From Warburgia ugandensis (Eukaryota > Streptophyta > Magnoliopsida > Canellales > Canellaceae): a stretch of DNA of 64,000 nucleotides. The notes under the pieces are model-generated. The model worked only from the letters and a program-made list of their open reading frames with translations, ran no database searches and was not told the origin of the DNA. Positions 22,100 through 36,960 of this stretch are shown piece after piece. The position numbers and the translations under genes were made by a program. Where the stretch lies: contig CP141127.1 of NCBI GenBank assembly GCA_035236585.1, forward strand, positions 71,777,495 to 71,841,494, read 5' to 3'. Every line of letters begins with the position of its first letter. The stretch's first letter is position 1.

Positions 22100-25000
22100 T
22101 GTCATGCCCCCAGAATGCATAAGCATTTATTGTAAGGTTAGAGACATGATATATTCTTAGGATATCAAATGAGATATAAATAGCATATCTCATATAAAAA
22201 TAAATAGTAAATGCCAATACTAGAGAAATAAAAGGTTCATATTCTAATTTCATAATATAATTTAAATATTCATAAATATGATATTGTTTTCCTTAAATAC
22301 AGTCTTATACTTTAATCACAATAGAAAGCACCAATAAACTTCTTTGGCAACAAACTTTCTTCTCTTTCATCACTTTTCCTTGCCTTGTTCTTCTTCTTCC
22401 GGATCATCACTAATTTGAGATATTTAACATATCTCAATGCACTCACACTCGATAAGCATACCATAATTATTTGTGTAACTTCTACATAGCAACACTATAA
22501 TGACAAGAATAATGGTGAGGGTTTCATAGAAAATATATCCTTCACAATTCATTACTATTTAGTCTTAATTGTATTCTCTAGATTGGTTAAATACCAATCA
22601 TGTCTAGCAATGTTGTCCAGTTACAACCTTAGTTGTAGAAAGCTTCACCTGTTTCTTATCATAAATACTTATTCATTTTAATTTACTTATTTTCAATTAT
22701 ATTTAACGTATACTCATAAACAAAATACAAAACAATTCAAAGCTATGTACCGAATGTCTTTCAAATTCAAACTCATATTCAAAATTAGATACAAATATCA
22801 AATTGGTTTCAAATATCAAAACATCAGCTCATGCATCAAACACAATAAAATGAGGTAGCACCTACGACATATAGTTTAGATGAGTCAATGAACCCATTAA
22901 TCACATGAGGTTCAAAGTACTTATTGTGGAGGACAACAAATAATTTAATGAAATATCGTCAAACAAGTTTAAACAAATACCGAACATTAATTAGATGCTA
23001 GTCAAATAAATCTATACTAGAAGTCATGAAACCTCATTGATGCGATACTTCTCAACATAGGCCCTCTTTGAAGTACTTTCCAGATGAGTTATCCACTATG
23101 ATCATCATTGATCAGGTTAAGTCCCATTAAATACTTTACACTGATGTCTTGAGTGAAGCCAAATAAACCCCTAATAATTTCTTACTAGGATTCAAAAAGT
23201 GGGAATAAATAAATAAAATGACTTATGAAACCTGGCTATATGTACTTCAGAAACTTTTTTAAAATTTATTTCAAATATTTCCAAATTTACATATCTTTCC
23301 CAAACATTTCAAATATTGTTTCGAACCATTAGGTAGCATTAAATGTCTAATACTAAACTTTCAGAATCCATTTCCATCAAACATTTTAAATACTCTTCTG
23401 TTTATTCAAATTCTTTACTGAATAAAATTTTCTTTTAAATTTTTAAATAAATTTCTTAATTAAAATTTCATATTTTTACAAATATATTATAATTAAAATC
23501 ATTTATCAAATATATTATAATTAAAATCATTTATCAAATATATTTGATCAAAAATATTAATTTGAATATTTAAATTATTTAAAAAATAATTTTATAAAAT
23601 AACAAAATTTCTTAAAAATTTTGAAAATCTTTAATAACTAAACATAATTTTCTACATCTTTTAAAAAACATATTGAAAATATGTCTTATTTATAATCCAC
23701 TACGATTTTTATACATTATCTTAAATGTAGTTCACATCTAATGGTTTAAATCAAATTTAACTTATATAATTTTTTGTTTAATATAAATATTGATATGTTA
23801 GATGACATCCATTTATTTATAATTTCAATATATTTCTTTTATGCTTTAACCTTTAATGTTTGATCTATATCCTATACATCTATTTTGCATGATCTATGTA
23901 CTTTATATAAGATCAGAATATACACTCTTATGATTTAGATCTAAATATTAATCATTTAATGTTGTGATCTAAATGATCAAATCTTTATGCGTTTAGATCT
24001 ATGGTCAATATACTATGCTATATTATATTTCTAGATCATTATAATTCTAAATTTTTACATCTAGTATCTTGTATTTTTCTTGTCAAATTTTGGATTTTGA
24101 GAAATTATTGCACATTCAATCAATTTACCGTATATCTAAGAATTACTTTTTGATTTTGTACATCTAAATCTAATAATGCTTATCATATATCTAAGGATTA
24201 TTTTCAATGTCATGTGCATGATTGGATGATGTAAATCTTGCCCTTGTGACTCAATTTAATGATCTCAATTGTTAATAAATCTAAGATCTAAAATGTGTTA
24301 TATCTTATGGTTTGATATGGACGATATTATCGAATCATCATGGTAAATTAGATCTATTTATATGAAGCTACTCAAAATCAAATAATCAAATATTTTATCC
24401 ATTCAATTCATGTATTAAATAGTAGGAAATCTAGATCTTATCCATTAAATCTAAGTTCATAGGCTACTGATCAATCATCATGATTTAAATGTAAAATGCA
24501 CAAGATCTCATGATCTATAGTTTCTAACATGTGTATAGGCGTTAGTATAATTTGTACATTCAATAAGATGAATTAAATAAAAAAATTATCACTTGTAAAT
24601 TGAAGATTGAATGTCTAGAATCATGTGATATTGAATTATAACTTTCTAGCCATATATCTACATTAAAATCTAATTGAAAATAAAACTAAATCATGACTAT
24701 TGTTCATGCATAATCAGAGTATGCTTACCACTATTCAGATCATGATTTTTCAAGCTTTCATGTCACTTCAACGATGAGATCTCATCATACATTAATCACA
24801 TCTAAAATTAATGTTTTAATTTCTATTGGATTTGGGTGCAAAGTTTGGAGATTTGAGTTTTCTAGAGAGGGATTTCAAGTGTGATAAGAGTGGGATATAT
24901 AAAAAAATATGTCTTACCATTTCCTTTCAGATCTCTTAATTTTCCATATTTTTAATGTTCTTAATCTAGTGTTTCACACTTAATCTCTAGGATCTTACTT

Positions 25001-25765
25001 AATTTGAATATTAGATTAGATCCAATCGTATAAATCTTTAATATTCTTTCTTATAAAGTTTCATATTTGATTTTAAGTGTAATTCATTGTCATATATGAA
25101 TTTAATCACATTAAACATTATTAATCCAAAGTCTTAGATTTATTCCTAATGATCTTGATTATTCTAAGATGATGGATGAGATATAATGGTTTAATCCTCT
25201 AATAATTATTCTTGATTAAGTTTTAATTCTAAAGTTAAGTGTAAATCATTTTTATAGCCAAATTTAGTCACTTTTGGATAGCAAGATCATCATGGTCTAA
25301 ATCTGCCATTAATGATTAAAAACATATTAAACTACACTAACTATGAGATCTAGATTTAAGTACAAAATATAGATTTGACATAAATTTTAAAATATAATTT
25401 AAATTCAACTTAGAAAATTGTTTCAGATATGAAATTTAGTCCTAGATCATAACATTTTTATTTTAAAATCCAATCAATACTAGTCAATTAACATCTTATT
25501 TTAATACTTCTAAGTATTAATTAACTCCTTAAGTTGATTGATTATGATTTATTAATTCATATCTAAGTTATAATTGAAATGTCTTATTTAAACTATTAAT
25601 TAATATATCTAATTTAACTAATTACTTAATTAACTAACCCTGATAACAAATGACACGTTTGTCTAGAAGAGTGTCATTTGATTTCTTTTATTAATAATCA
25701 AGTAAAAAGATAATTTTTCCCTTGATAATTTTCAAAAAATTATTTTTAAAATTTTGGATATTACA
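22100..25765 (-). mobile_element. Solo LTR, 3.67 kb, chromovirus-like (fossil)
   Basis: Starts TGTCATGCCCC and ends TTTTGGATATTACA, the same end phrase as the Tekay LTRs at 3,647 and 11,212, and is flanked by perfect AACTT duplications. No coding region lies inside; the AT-rich body is dense in GATC-containing words. An LTR of this kind without an internal region is expected from recombination between the two LTRs of a full element. Orientation follows from the ATATTACA end. Confidence 0.85.
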
Positions 25766-25839
25766 AACTTATATTCTTAATATCCTATTATGCAGTATTG
25801 ACATCCAATGATTACACTATTGAAATAATCAATGGAATA

Positions 25840-26000
25840 TTGCATTAAAATTCATGTGATGGATTTGTAAAGATACATTTCCCATTAACTTTGGTGCACT
25901 GGCGTGGTTTACCTAAAGATGATGCTTCTTGGGAAGAGGTTTATACACTTCAAATGCATTTCCCAAATTTGAACCTTGAGGATAATGTCTAAATTGAGGT
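25840..26000 (+). pseudogene. Chromovirus integrase C-terminus/chromodomain end (fossil fragment)
   Basis: The plus strand reads LVHWRGLPKDDASWEEVYTL followed by HFPNLNLEDNV, the standard end of a plant chromovirus chromodomain of the Reina/CRM/Galadriel side. The preceding bases are compatible with the same domain. The rest of that element is not recognised. Confidence 0.7.
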
Positions 26001-28000
26001 AAGGGAAATGATAACATGATGCCATTAATTAAGCCTTCAAGAGTGAAGTACATCTTCAAAAGAATTACTAAGTCATATGCATTAGTTATTTCAAGAAAGA
26101 GTTCTACAACCAATTTAAGTTAGGAAACAAGATTACTTTTACTATAAAGTAGTTTCTTATTGTATTCAATTCTTAAAATTTATTTTAGAATTCTTTTCTT
26201 ATTGATAGAATGGAATACATATGTAAAGCAACTTTGTTCAAGGAGTTAGCTTATGAATGAAAATAAGCGATATTTTTTCCAACTTTGACACAACTCAGGA
26301 GGTCTATTTCTTCTCAAATTGAACTACAATTCTACAACATACTATCAAGTCCGAACTATGCATGTTTATTGCTAAGCTCATACTAAAAAGGATTAAACCT
26401 CAATCACTACTTGTAAAAGTTCCATGTTAATGCAATAGAAGAAACCACAATCTACCATCACACCTTGTGACAAAAAGAACCTTTCAAGTATTTAACTATT
26501 GATCTAATATTCTTAATGATATTTATTAAAACAATTTTTCATTGACATAATTATAATAGCATCAAAATATGAAAAATACCAAAAGTTATAGATAGATAAA
26601 AGGTTCTTCATAAATAGAAAATACAACAAAATCATAAAGACATTAGTAGTGAATCCAACTAAGGTGAACTTTGAAGTTTGTTGAAAAATCAGCAAAGTGG
26701 GTTGCATCTAAGTTTCACCTGCCAACCAAATTTTCTTTTCTATTGTCTTCTTTAATGATTACAAAGATGTTTGAACTTGTTTTTTATCCTTTTGCATCTG
26801 TGAACCTGTCATAATCCATGAAATGGATCCTTCACTTGGAAACATTGGAATTGATTATTTAGAAAGGTGTTGCATGATATCTAACTAATGTCATCTTTAT
26901 CCACCTCCCTAGGTCTGCCAACCTTATATGCTATCCTATAACTTTTAATGTTTACTGTTATCCATATATTCCCAAGGAAGTGCATAATCTTTATGATGTT
27001 CAAACCATGAAGGGTTGTAATCTTATACTAAACTTCCTAATAGGTGGTTTCTAGAATTTCTAGTAAGTCGCTATTTATATTACATAGTAGGCCAACTATA
27101 ACCATCAAATATGAGAGAGTTAGGCACTTTCTGAATCTTTCAAATAACTAAAGTGAGAGATCTTGCCAAAATCTAATAGCTAAAGCTAATGTAGGAGGCC
27201 AATACTGATAGATGCTTTCAATACAACTTCCGAAAATATAAAGTTACCTCCTATGACCAAACAATAAACTCCATAAAAATAGTAGCTTGATCAGTGGTCT
27301 TGCAATACACAATTTGACTAAATTTCCAATTGAATTACTTAGGCCAACAATTGAGATGCAAGACTATGAAGAGTGTAATGAATAGGGAAAACCATATAAA
27401 GCTCTATAACTTGCATGTTGTGACCAGTTGGAAGGCTCAAAACAAATTACCTGTTGCTAAAGAAAAATTACAAAAATTAATGTCTAGAACCACAACCAAA
27501 CCCTCAAACTCGCCATTAACATAAAACAAAAAGGTCCACGTATGAAATGTAAATGGCATCCTTAAAACTAGAACAAACTAGAACAACAAAGGAACTATCT
27601 TCTAGCTTCTTATATCCAAATGTTGTGTTGCACAAGCTTCGTCATTCAAACTTAGTTTTATTTAAGAAGCCAAGAAACATTCATCTTATTTGTAGGCTAA
27701 TATCTATCTAGAGATTACACCATACAAGAACCAAAGCTAACTTAAGATTTTGGGATTACATCCTATTGGAGAGGAAAAGTCCACATCCATAGAGGAATAT
27801 GGTCTACCTCACTTAGGGAGTTATATTCTTGCTCATTGAGAAAATTGAATGACCATCACCCCAAGTATCACAAAGTAGAACCATTAGAAAATCACATGCT
27901 TCACTGTGATTTAGTAGAATGCTATCTAACAAGAGAATTCTGAGGCAGCTAGCTTCTTAAGTGATCCAACACAATTGAAGCTAATTGTTGAGTGTTCAAT
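26001..28000. other. AT-rich stretch with no recognised content
   Basis: No known protein motif, LTR boundary or RNA gene could be read. It may hold the decayed 3' LTR of the preceding fragment. Confidence 0.4.
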
Positions 28001-29820
28001 TTTAGTTTAAAAGCCCTGTATTTGGCATTTGATTAAATCATCTTATTAATCAATTTTGAAATTTTAGATTAAATACACATTTTGGTTCCAATTGATCATC
28101 CAAACATTGATTTGTAAAATTTAATAACAAGATGATCATCGAAGCTGATCAGATGATTAAAGCATGATTAAGATTATTCTAATTGAGTTTTATATATTGC
28201 AGATAAACCAAAATGAAATTGAACGATCTAGACTAACTTAATTGGGATAAGATCATCAAAAGGACACATAAATTTCACAATGCAAGATAGACCTAAGAGA
28301 TAGCCAATGGGAATAAAGTGTACATGAAGAAGGTTTCTAACATTATCATAAGAGAGATCCATGAAAGGAGGGAAAGACATATGTTATTTTAGAAATTATT
28401 TCCTAATTGGAAACAATAATTAAGGAAAGAGACTTGTTGCAATACAACTATTGTGTGGGCTATATAAGAAAGAAAGGGGACCACATAGAAACCATGCTGA
28501 GAATGAGAAAAACCTTAATGGTAGCAAAAGAGAATACTTTTAAGGAGGAACGCGAAGAGAAGAGAATCGAAGGAAATCAATCCCTTCTATCTTTCTCTCT
28601 GCCAACCTTCCCTCCCAGCTTTCTCTCTCAAACTTCTCTCTAAGACTCACCATCTCCAGCTGTTCAGTTTTAGTCCCTTCCATCCATCACTGTCTTTTTA
28701 TTTGGTGCTCTCCTTTAGGCATAATTCTCTTCTGTTTTAGTGTATTTACCTTCAATTTCTCTTGTTCTCAGTCACTCACTATCCCAACTTCAATCTCGTT
28801 TTCATCCTTTGTCTCTAATGTGTCAATCCTTTATTTTCCAATCAATTTTCTCTACTATCACTTCCATTCTAATCCTTGTTCTTCATTGTTTTCTACTTGC
28901 TTACTTCATTTTCCCCTTGTTTTCACTGTAGTCTTTCTTTGCTTTGGTCATCAATTTTGTCATTGCTTTCTCACAGTTTCCCTTAATTTTCCTCCTATTG
29001 CAGTCTCTATTTATCGCGATCAAAACCCACTTTGGGTTTCACCTCCACCTCATCTTTCTCCCTAAGTTTCTGTATTTCAAATAGGTGTAAGGAGCATTTT
29101 AAAACAGCTCCTTGTGCATTGTCTTTATTCGGTTATAAGTAAAAGAAAGGAATTTGCAGGAAAAATTATAGTTTAACCTTTAGTCTCATTTGTTTAAATC
29201 CATTTGAGTCACTTTTTCATCTTATTCCCTTTTAGTGCTATTCTCTATTTTATCTTTTTCTCATAAAAAAACCTAAACTATCCATATTAGTCCCCGTTTA
29301 GTTTTAACTAAACCAAATCTATGGTTCAACTTTAAACAACATGATCAATTTAACTTTTGTTCTTCTTTTCTTCTAATTTTAAATTAACATCAGAAATAAA
29401 TTCATTGTTGACTTATAGGTTCTGATCCTTCCAAATATCAAGTTAATCTATTGATCTAGATCATTAGTTTTTTGGAAGATTTGCTCAATAGAACAATTAA
29501 AACAGTGATCAAATACATCAATGAAGATTTTGTGAAGGTTGATTGACATGGATGTAACTAGATTTGGAGAATTTTGCTATGATCAAGCCAGAGAAGTTGA
29601 TCTTAGTTTGTTATTTTGCTTAGTTCTTGTTCATTTAGATTGAAAATTATATAATTTTTAATTAATCAATATATCTAAAATTTTAATGTACCGTTAGTTA
29701 ATTTTTTAGTTTTTTAATTTAAATTTTATTTAAACTCCTATTTTTTAAGTTGAGTCCCTGTGGGATTGACTCGTACTTGCACAAACTATACTACAGTGGC
29801 CCTTGCACTTGCCAAAAACA
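28001..29820 (+). mobile_element. Possible LTR/leader of another gypsy element (fossil)
   Basis: A pyrimidine-rich tract (28,580-29,060) is followed near 29,750-29,815 by GAGTCCCTGTGGGATTGACT and GGCCCTTGCACTTGCC. A phrase of that kind is common near the LTR end of plant non-chromovirus gypsy elements. No primer binding site or coding domain was found next to it, so the call is tentative. Confidence 0.35.
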
Positions 29821-30839
29821 AAAAAAAACACTAATGGGATAGTCTAGGATAGTATGAATTGTGGGGTAGCCACTAATCCAGGTCTTGAACTACATTAGCT
29901 AAATTCCATACTCCATTAAGAGAGTTTTTAACTAAGTAAGATACTTTTATCAATGCTCTTACTTTCAACACTTAATTGATTCTTATTATCCAATTTACAC
30001 ATTCTTCATTGTTATGGATATTAGAATATTGATTGTAAAATGATGGCGTACGCGTATCATTTGAACTTAGCCAGTTCTTGAGTGCACTTGTTAAACACAA
30101 TTTTTTTCACAGAAAAATGATAATATAACAATGCAAGCAAATAAAAACTTTGCAACCTATATTTAGATCAAATGAGCTTCCTAGTTCTTATTATCTAGTT
30201 TATAAAAACTATTAATTACAAAAGCATTTAGCTTTTCTTCATTAATGGTTAACTATGGCTATCTAAGACATGAAATCAAGCACTACACAATTTCCTAGAG
30301 AGGCCAATAGCTTCACATTCAAGTAGCGCACAATTGAGATAGAGATCAACGATTTCATCACTACTAGTAGGCACCTTACAAAATTATTTTAAATGTATCC
30401 ATTAGCAATTTGAAGGCTTACATCCACACACATGCTAAAGCAAAACTCTTTTTCGAGCACTACATTTTACAACTATTAATGAAAAATGCCCTTAAATTAT
30501 ATAATTACTAAAAACAAGCCTATGATGAGTATTTTTTTTGTTTTGAAATACAAAATAATAATGAATTCACTAAGTAAGGTAGTAGAAACATACATCTTAC
30601 TATGGTAGTTGGCACCATAACATGAGGGAGGAGGACTCTTTTTCTAAGTGCATCTCCACTCACATGAGAAACATTATTCAGTTCACATAGTGATAACAAC
30701 TTCAAATATTGATCTTGCAATGACACACTCGACACCTTATCATGCATAACATGAGCTAGGAGGGCTCTTCTTAAACACAAATTTGAAAATCATTTTTGAA
30801 AACAAACAATAGAAACATTTTTCTTGAATTTTTTTTTCC
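29821..30839. other. No recognised feature
   Basis: AT-rich sequence. A minus-strand open frame at 30,520-30,780 shows no family motif and is probably fortuitous. Confidence 0.4.
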
Positions 30840-33714
30840 AAAACCCCAAGTATCATTTTGTTAACAAAAACATGGATTTAACTGTCAAATGATCCTTTCA
30901 TTTCCATAGAAAATCTAATAGAGTTTCCTTGGTTTTTCTGACATAATGCATTTAATGCATGCGAAGTGATACATTTGATAACACATAGATGACCATCCAA
31001 ATATATTTGAAGACTTAGTATCCACGCTATTATTTTTAAACATGTTTAAAAAGTTTAAAAAATCCAAATCTTTCAAGTACAATCAATTTAAACAATGATT
31101 TCCACGTTTCCCAAAATTCTACCCATTCATAGTCCACAGTTTAATATGTACATCATATGCACACATGTCTAAGTCATAATGATTAAAATCATAGTTAAAC
31201 AATCCATTCCCTACTTCCATTAAACAAAGTATTTTTATGAATCATACATAAATAGCACCGTCTCATGCAGCTATATACAATCCTCATTCAAGGCTCGTCC
31301 TTCAACTTAAATCACCTTACTTCTAAATTACTGCTTCAGATCTAAGATATTGTAAACAATATAATATCTCAATAAGCTATTGCTTGTGTGGGTGTTTAAC
31401 ATTACATTTAACAGTTTTTATAATTCCAAATACAAATGAAATTCCATGCCAAGATGCAATAATGAAGCCATGAGTCATTCATCTTCATTAATCAATTTTC
31501 AAACATCATGATGCTTTTATGAGATCACAAACATGTAAAAACATTAGTATAATCAAATCTTATTAAGATGTAAATACATATCTAGATGCAATAATAAGTG
31601 CAAAATTTGCAACGTGTCATGCCAACACAATCCATCTTGCTTATAATATTTTAGAGAATAATTATGCAATAAGGGAGTCAAAAACTCATAAAACACTTTA
31701 TTTAAGAGTAAAACCTCATCATTAAGGGGATGCCTTATCTCATAAGGTTTGAAGAGTGTCTCAAATACTCATAAGCCGATCATGAGTACCAGTAACATAA
31801 AATGTACATGCATCATCATGCTACATCAACACAAGGGATCTTCATAATATCGTGCACATAGCATTATGCCGCATCTAAAAATCATAATAGAATACATAAA
31901 CCACTATGCATCAACGACCTAGACTTAATCTTTTTGTGTGCTCAGGTGTTAATACCATAGTGAGGAGACTACAGTCCATAGTGCATGGGGAGGTGCGAAC
32001 CACCAAGTGGGGCCTTCCCATGATACCCACACCAAAAAAAGCCTATCATAGGGAAGTAGCCAACCCTATTACCCTCATAACATAGTGTCAAGGTGAAAGT
32101 GCCTATCTAAAATAAATCCATAGTAAACAAGCAATAACTCTTGATACTTTTGTAGCCAATATGATTCACTAGTTGTGTGCATATCAACCATAACATCAAA
32201 CCACTGTCCATAAATCAAAGTTATGCATGTGCTGTTGATGAATTATTAGAGATCATGCAAATTTTCAAGTTTCATAACTATTTCACATTGTGGATTTACT
32301 GAATACCATACGTTAATCACATATAAGAACTTTAATGCAATTCAGATATTTTCAATAAACAGTGATTCACTAGCACATTATTATGCTAAAAATAAATGTG
32401 ATAAACCTCATAATCAATCCAAAATTGCATCTAAGTAAGACCATAAATATTTTTCAAAGTTCAAATGCATGAAAAAAAATTACCGATGTCAGAACACCTA
32501 TCTTTATAGTGAATTTTTTGAAATATAATTGAGTTGTCCTTCAACTGAAATTATAGATCAACTTCAATTACACAATAAAAATTCATATTGCTTTTTACCT
32601 AAATAATATATCAATATACATATCTCACATCAAATACAGATTTCATATGAACATTTAGTTTACTCATCTATTTTCAGATTGTACATAAGATCTAAATCAT
32701 ACACTATAATCACATATTTGTACATCTTATGTCACAAATCAACGGTTCAAGTTTTTCTGACATCTATCACTATATTAACATCTAAAATTGCTGATCCACA
32801 AGAACACATATTACTATTTTTACAAATCAATAGCCTTAATCCCTTGATCAATGATCAAATCCAACTTTGGACGATTGGATCTAGGGCACACTCATTCCCT
32901 ACAACCATAAGTAGTCAAATTTCAACTTTTTAGATGATCTAAAGGGCAAATCTTAACTTATATGCAAAAATAGTAATTATAGCTTCAATGTTTGAGTGTC
33001 TAACCTATAGATCTAAGGTTACAGTGGCTATAGTTGTTGATTAGGCATCTTAAAACACTATATTTAATAGAATACAATTATCAGCAAAACTTATAAAAAT
33101 TCTCAAATTTACTATGTGCATGACATTTGAATTGCAATATGAAGCGTATTGGTAAAAATCAATGAAGATCTTACCCATAATCGCTCAAGTCCTTGTTCAA
33201 AAGGTCTCTAGGAATGTCAGATTGTTGATGGATCATTGTGACATAACTCAATTATGGTCGTACATCACTACCATGCTCAGATCTAGCTTCGAAACTTCTC
33301 CAAGCTACAAATCCCTTAAGGGATTTTACTCCAATATTGAGAGGAAAGCAAAGGATAGCTCATATCTTCAATCCAAGTTATCTTCTTTACTACATAAAGT
33401 CAAAATCGACAGCTTTTCCTCTCATTGCCATTGTTCTTCTTCATCGGTAGATTGGGGAAGTAGAAGGGGAGAAAGATCTTTGGTTGGTTTTCTCTGAGGG
33501 AAAAGGGGGAAGTGATGATGAAGGTGGTTTGGATGGCATTTCACCACCGCTCATGTATTTTTCTTTGCTAAAGATGTGAGGGATGGGAGAGGCATTCACT
33601 ATTTTCTTCCTTTCCCCCTCTTTCTCTTTCTCTTTTTCCTCTTCTTCTTCCTCCTCGTAGGAGTTGAGCTCCATGTGGCTTGTTGACCCCCCTTCAGGTG
33701 TTGAGCTCCTCTTG
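30840..33714 (-). mobile_element. LTR-like block of a long-LTR family (fossil)
   Basis: The block carries the hairpin pair (31,345-31,384), the ATGAGTACCAG and GGTGTTAATACC blocks and a TCTTACCC donor-like site, in the same order as the LTR at 542. Near 30,880 it resembles the LTR head at 57,550-57,640 (ATGGATTTAA...AAATGAT). The left boundary is not clean. The right side is cut at 33,715 by another LTR. Confidence 0.5.
31345..31384 (-). other. Paired hairpins with an AT-rich stem
   Basis: AGATATT (31,345-31,351) pairs with AATATCT (31,363-31,369), followed by AATAAGCTATTGCTTG. The stem bases differ from those at 1,178 yet still pair. Confidence 0.7.
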
Positions 33715-35044
33715 TGTGACACCCTAGGTTTTCTAAAACCATTTTTCATATATAATAATAATATTATTATTATTTAATAAGATAGTTGGGATCCCCAAAA
33801 AATGTAAAACTCGTATATATAATAAACATGATAATCATTCCAAAGGAAAGCCTTGGGGGTCATCCGACCCATAGTAACAAATAAAACTAAATACACTATA
33901 TAGCATACTTTAATCAAAAGCAAAAAATGTAGAAAAATACTGACCATGAGGAGAGATATCAATAACAATGAAATACAAAGAAATCCCATGGTTCCATCCA
34001 TCAATCACCACATCCGACTCCAACATGTAAGTCCATATACATAATACAAATAAGAGTCAAGTCCAGCTATGTCACCATAATATAAGTTGATTTATACAGC
34101 CTAAAAAAAATCATCAACATCAAGTAGATGGATGCATACATCTAATCTGTCTCTGAATATGATATATGGTCTATGCTACTCTCACTACTACTACTCTACC
34201 TATTTGCCCTTGCTACTATCGCACTCCAGATTTGAGGCATTGCAAACCAAAGTAATGCTCCAGCAAGCAATTGCTTGTGTAGGTGATCACATTTAATATT
34301 GAATAAAATATAAATGGCGTGGCACAGAGATATCGAAGTCATGATAGATCTTATGGAGTAAAACATTCATATAATAATGTCAAATCATCATGTGTTTAGC
34401 ATTAAATGGCACATGAAGAATAAAAAATCTGTAATAAATGCAATGACAGTCAAAAACATGATTTACACATAAATGTAAGGGTATCATGACTAACCACTAT
34501 GGCATGCAAGACATAGATAATGTATGCTTATGCATCTGATAAAGTCAAATACAATCAATTTATCATATCAAATATGGATGCAAGTCATGAGTAACAGGGC
34601 ACACAAACTTTATCATGCCCTACGAGTATCCCACTACACTCACATAACTGACAATGAGTACTCATTTCAAGTTCTAAGTACCTCACATGTAGTTCGCACA
34701 CTAGGTAGCTCCCTCAGCCCTTTGGCTTGCCCACATCTAGCCTCTCACATAAACTTCACCCCTAAGGTGCATCGTCACGCTATGGGTGCATCAGGATACA
34801 GACATCCCAATGTATTTATACTATATGAGCATACAAAATTACAACATGGATTGCTATGCTAAACTAGCAACCACTTCGGATATAAACCATTACGGCTCAC
34901 TATCGACACCAAAACAGGAGACTACTGTCCGCCGAGGCATGGGAGTCGATCGAACATGCATGGGTGGCATGCCCATGATTACCACAACCACATGTAGTTG
35001 CCTAATATCAAGGTGGTGTCTATAAAATATAAACTTAGAGGGCA

Positions 35045-35049
35045 GGTGG
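35045..35049. repeat. Target site duplication GGTGG of solo LTR S1
   Basis: GGTGG is repeated at 37,701-37,705 on the other side of the solo LTR. Confidence 0.85.
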
Positions 35050-36759
35050 TGTCACGACCCAGGTTCTTATATGATGCAATTTTGATAATAAAAAAAGGCG
35101 AGATCTCTTGTTTTATAAATATGAAATGCATGAAAATCTTTCTCATTTGGAAAACAACCTTTCATAGAAATCCCGAGTGTGAAAACACATTCTCCAATAA
35201 TTTAGCCATGGCAAAGTTTTAAATCAATATTGTTCCCAAGAAAGTGTTAGTCACAGCCCCAGCTATTAGCGAGTAACTACAATCAAGTAACATTGAAAGA
35301 TAAGATAGGGGTTTACTTACTTGTACTTAGCCTATGTCTCCTAGTACAAACGTCCCTTGCCCTTAAGTATTTACTTTGTATCTGAAAAATGTTGAGGATT
35401 GGGTGAGTATATAATATACTCAGTAGCAGCCTATCACTACTAGTTTTATAAATGCATGAGATGTTTTAAAATCATATGCTCATTCAAAATATGCGTATGT
35501 TTGAATACTCGAGTTCAATATCAATAAAAGAATCCATGATCAAACTGAAATACTCATGACTTAAAAGATCACATAATCCAAAATTGAAAGTATCATATAT
35601 ATATATATATATATATGATAACATCATGATATGCAATAGATGCTTCATGGAGTCCAACTCATGGACCTCTAGTATGGTATGGTCGACCAACCTCATATCA
35701 TGCTATATGAAATGCACATAACTCATCAAACCATAGGGTCCACTATGCCGACGACCTCCTCGCCGTGTGGTCCCCGGGTACCTAGGGACACAAGATCATA
35801 TACCTCCACGGGGCATATGACACTTCATTTGTCGTAAATCATGCCATTTTTGAAATCAGTTGCAAAACATGCATGAAATGCATAAAATCTACTCATGCTA
35901 GTATTGCATTCAAAGTCATAACCCTGCCTAGAAGCCTGACAGCCTAGAAGCCTTGTCAGCTCTCTCTGGACCGCCCTCGTCGGCCCGCCCTCATCGGTCA
36001 AGGCTACACTTATCACGCAACCTATGCATGTAGCACATGTCTTGGCAATACATGCACAATGTATCTTTCAAAACCTGTCCTCTTTGGGTCCCTCACAACT
36101 GCCTGGCTCTCGGCACTCCAGCGTCTTTTGGCAACCCTCAAGGACATGCAATCTTTGCAAGTACTTAAATCATGCAATGTATGCACTTGTTTACAAAACA
36201 TATATGTGCATAATGTATATGCAATCATTTCAAAACATGGCTATGTACAAAGCATTTATCATGCATGCTGAATTAATTCATGCAAATCAAGTCATATATT
36301 TAAAATATATGTTCTCAAAATAACAATAGTTCTTTTAAAAGAATCTAATAGTGATAGAGCACCTACCTGACTAGGTCGCGTTAACCCTTTTGCCCTCGTA
36401 CGCTCCTGAACATGGTTTGGGGACTCAAGGTTAGTTTAACCTATCTTTGATGGGTTTAGAGCAGTTGGGTCTTATTACTTAGGCATTAGGGGTCCATCCC
36501 TATGCCTATGGGTGTCCTAAGGTCCTAATTGGGCCTTGGTATCCTCAGTTTTCCAAAGTTCTAGTGGCCATGCACCACAATCCTATTCTAAGGGTCATTC
36601 CATCCTTTTATTGGGCCTTGATCAGGGATTTTATAGTTTTGATATGTCCGTGTCGTCAACACGGACACAACACCTTTTACGGCGCCTCAATCGGAGCTCT
36701 AGATCTCAAGTTATAAACGTTTTAATGTTGTTATGTACACAAGACCCTTAAGCATTAAA

Positions 36760-36960
36760 ATACGGAATGCTAGGGCGCTGTGCGTCAGTGTCATGCGCCC
36801 TGGCTTCCATAACAACCAAAAAAAGACACCTCTGCTGGTGCGCTGCACGTCTGTGGTGTGCGCCTCAGCAGGCGCGTCTGCAGACGCGCGCGACTTCTCC
36901 GCCCGTCCTTCTCTTTAGCAGGACGCGCCCGTTTGGTTTTTCAAACGGAGGTCGACGCAG
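36760..36960 (-). other. CpG-dense core of solo LTR S1
   Basis: Within otherwise AT-rich sequence the stretch is dense in GCGTC/GACGC words and includes GCGCGTCTGCAGACGCGC, a perfect 18-base palindrome at 36,872-36,889. It lies downstream of the TATA box in the coding sense. Confidence 0.7.

Noticed and set aside
28407-29065. Leader-like region with several short plus-strand frames, possible host gene start
   Set aside because: The frames show no domain, no exon chain follows, and an LTR-end-like phrase occurs downstream.
33441-33749. Minus-strand frame with a Glu/Lys-rich run
   Set aside because: Product of a low-complexity pyrimidine tract inside LTR-like sequence; it crosses an LTR boundary at 33,715.
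35598-35614. TA-dinucleotide runs, also at 41,203-41,224 and 61,769-61,784
   Set aside because: Ordinary plant microsatellites; two of them are simply the same position in the two S-family LTRs.
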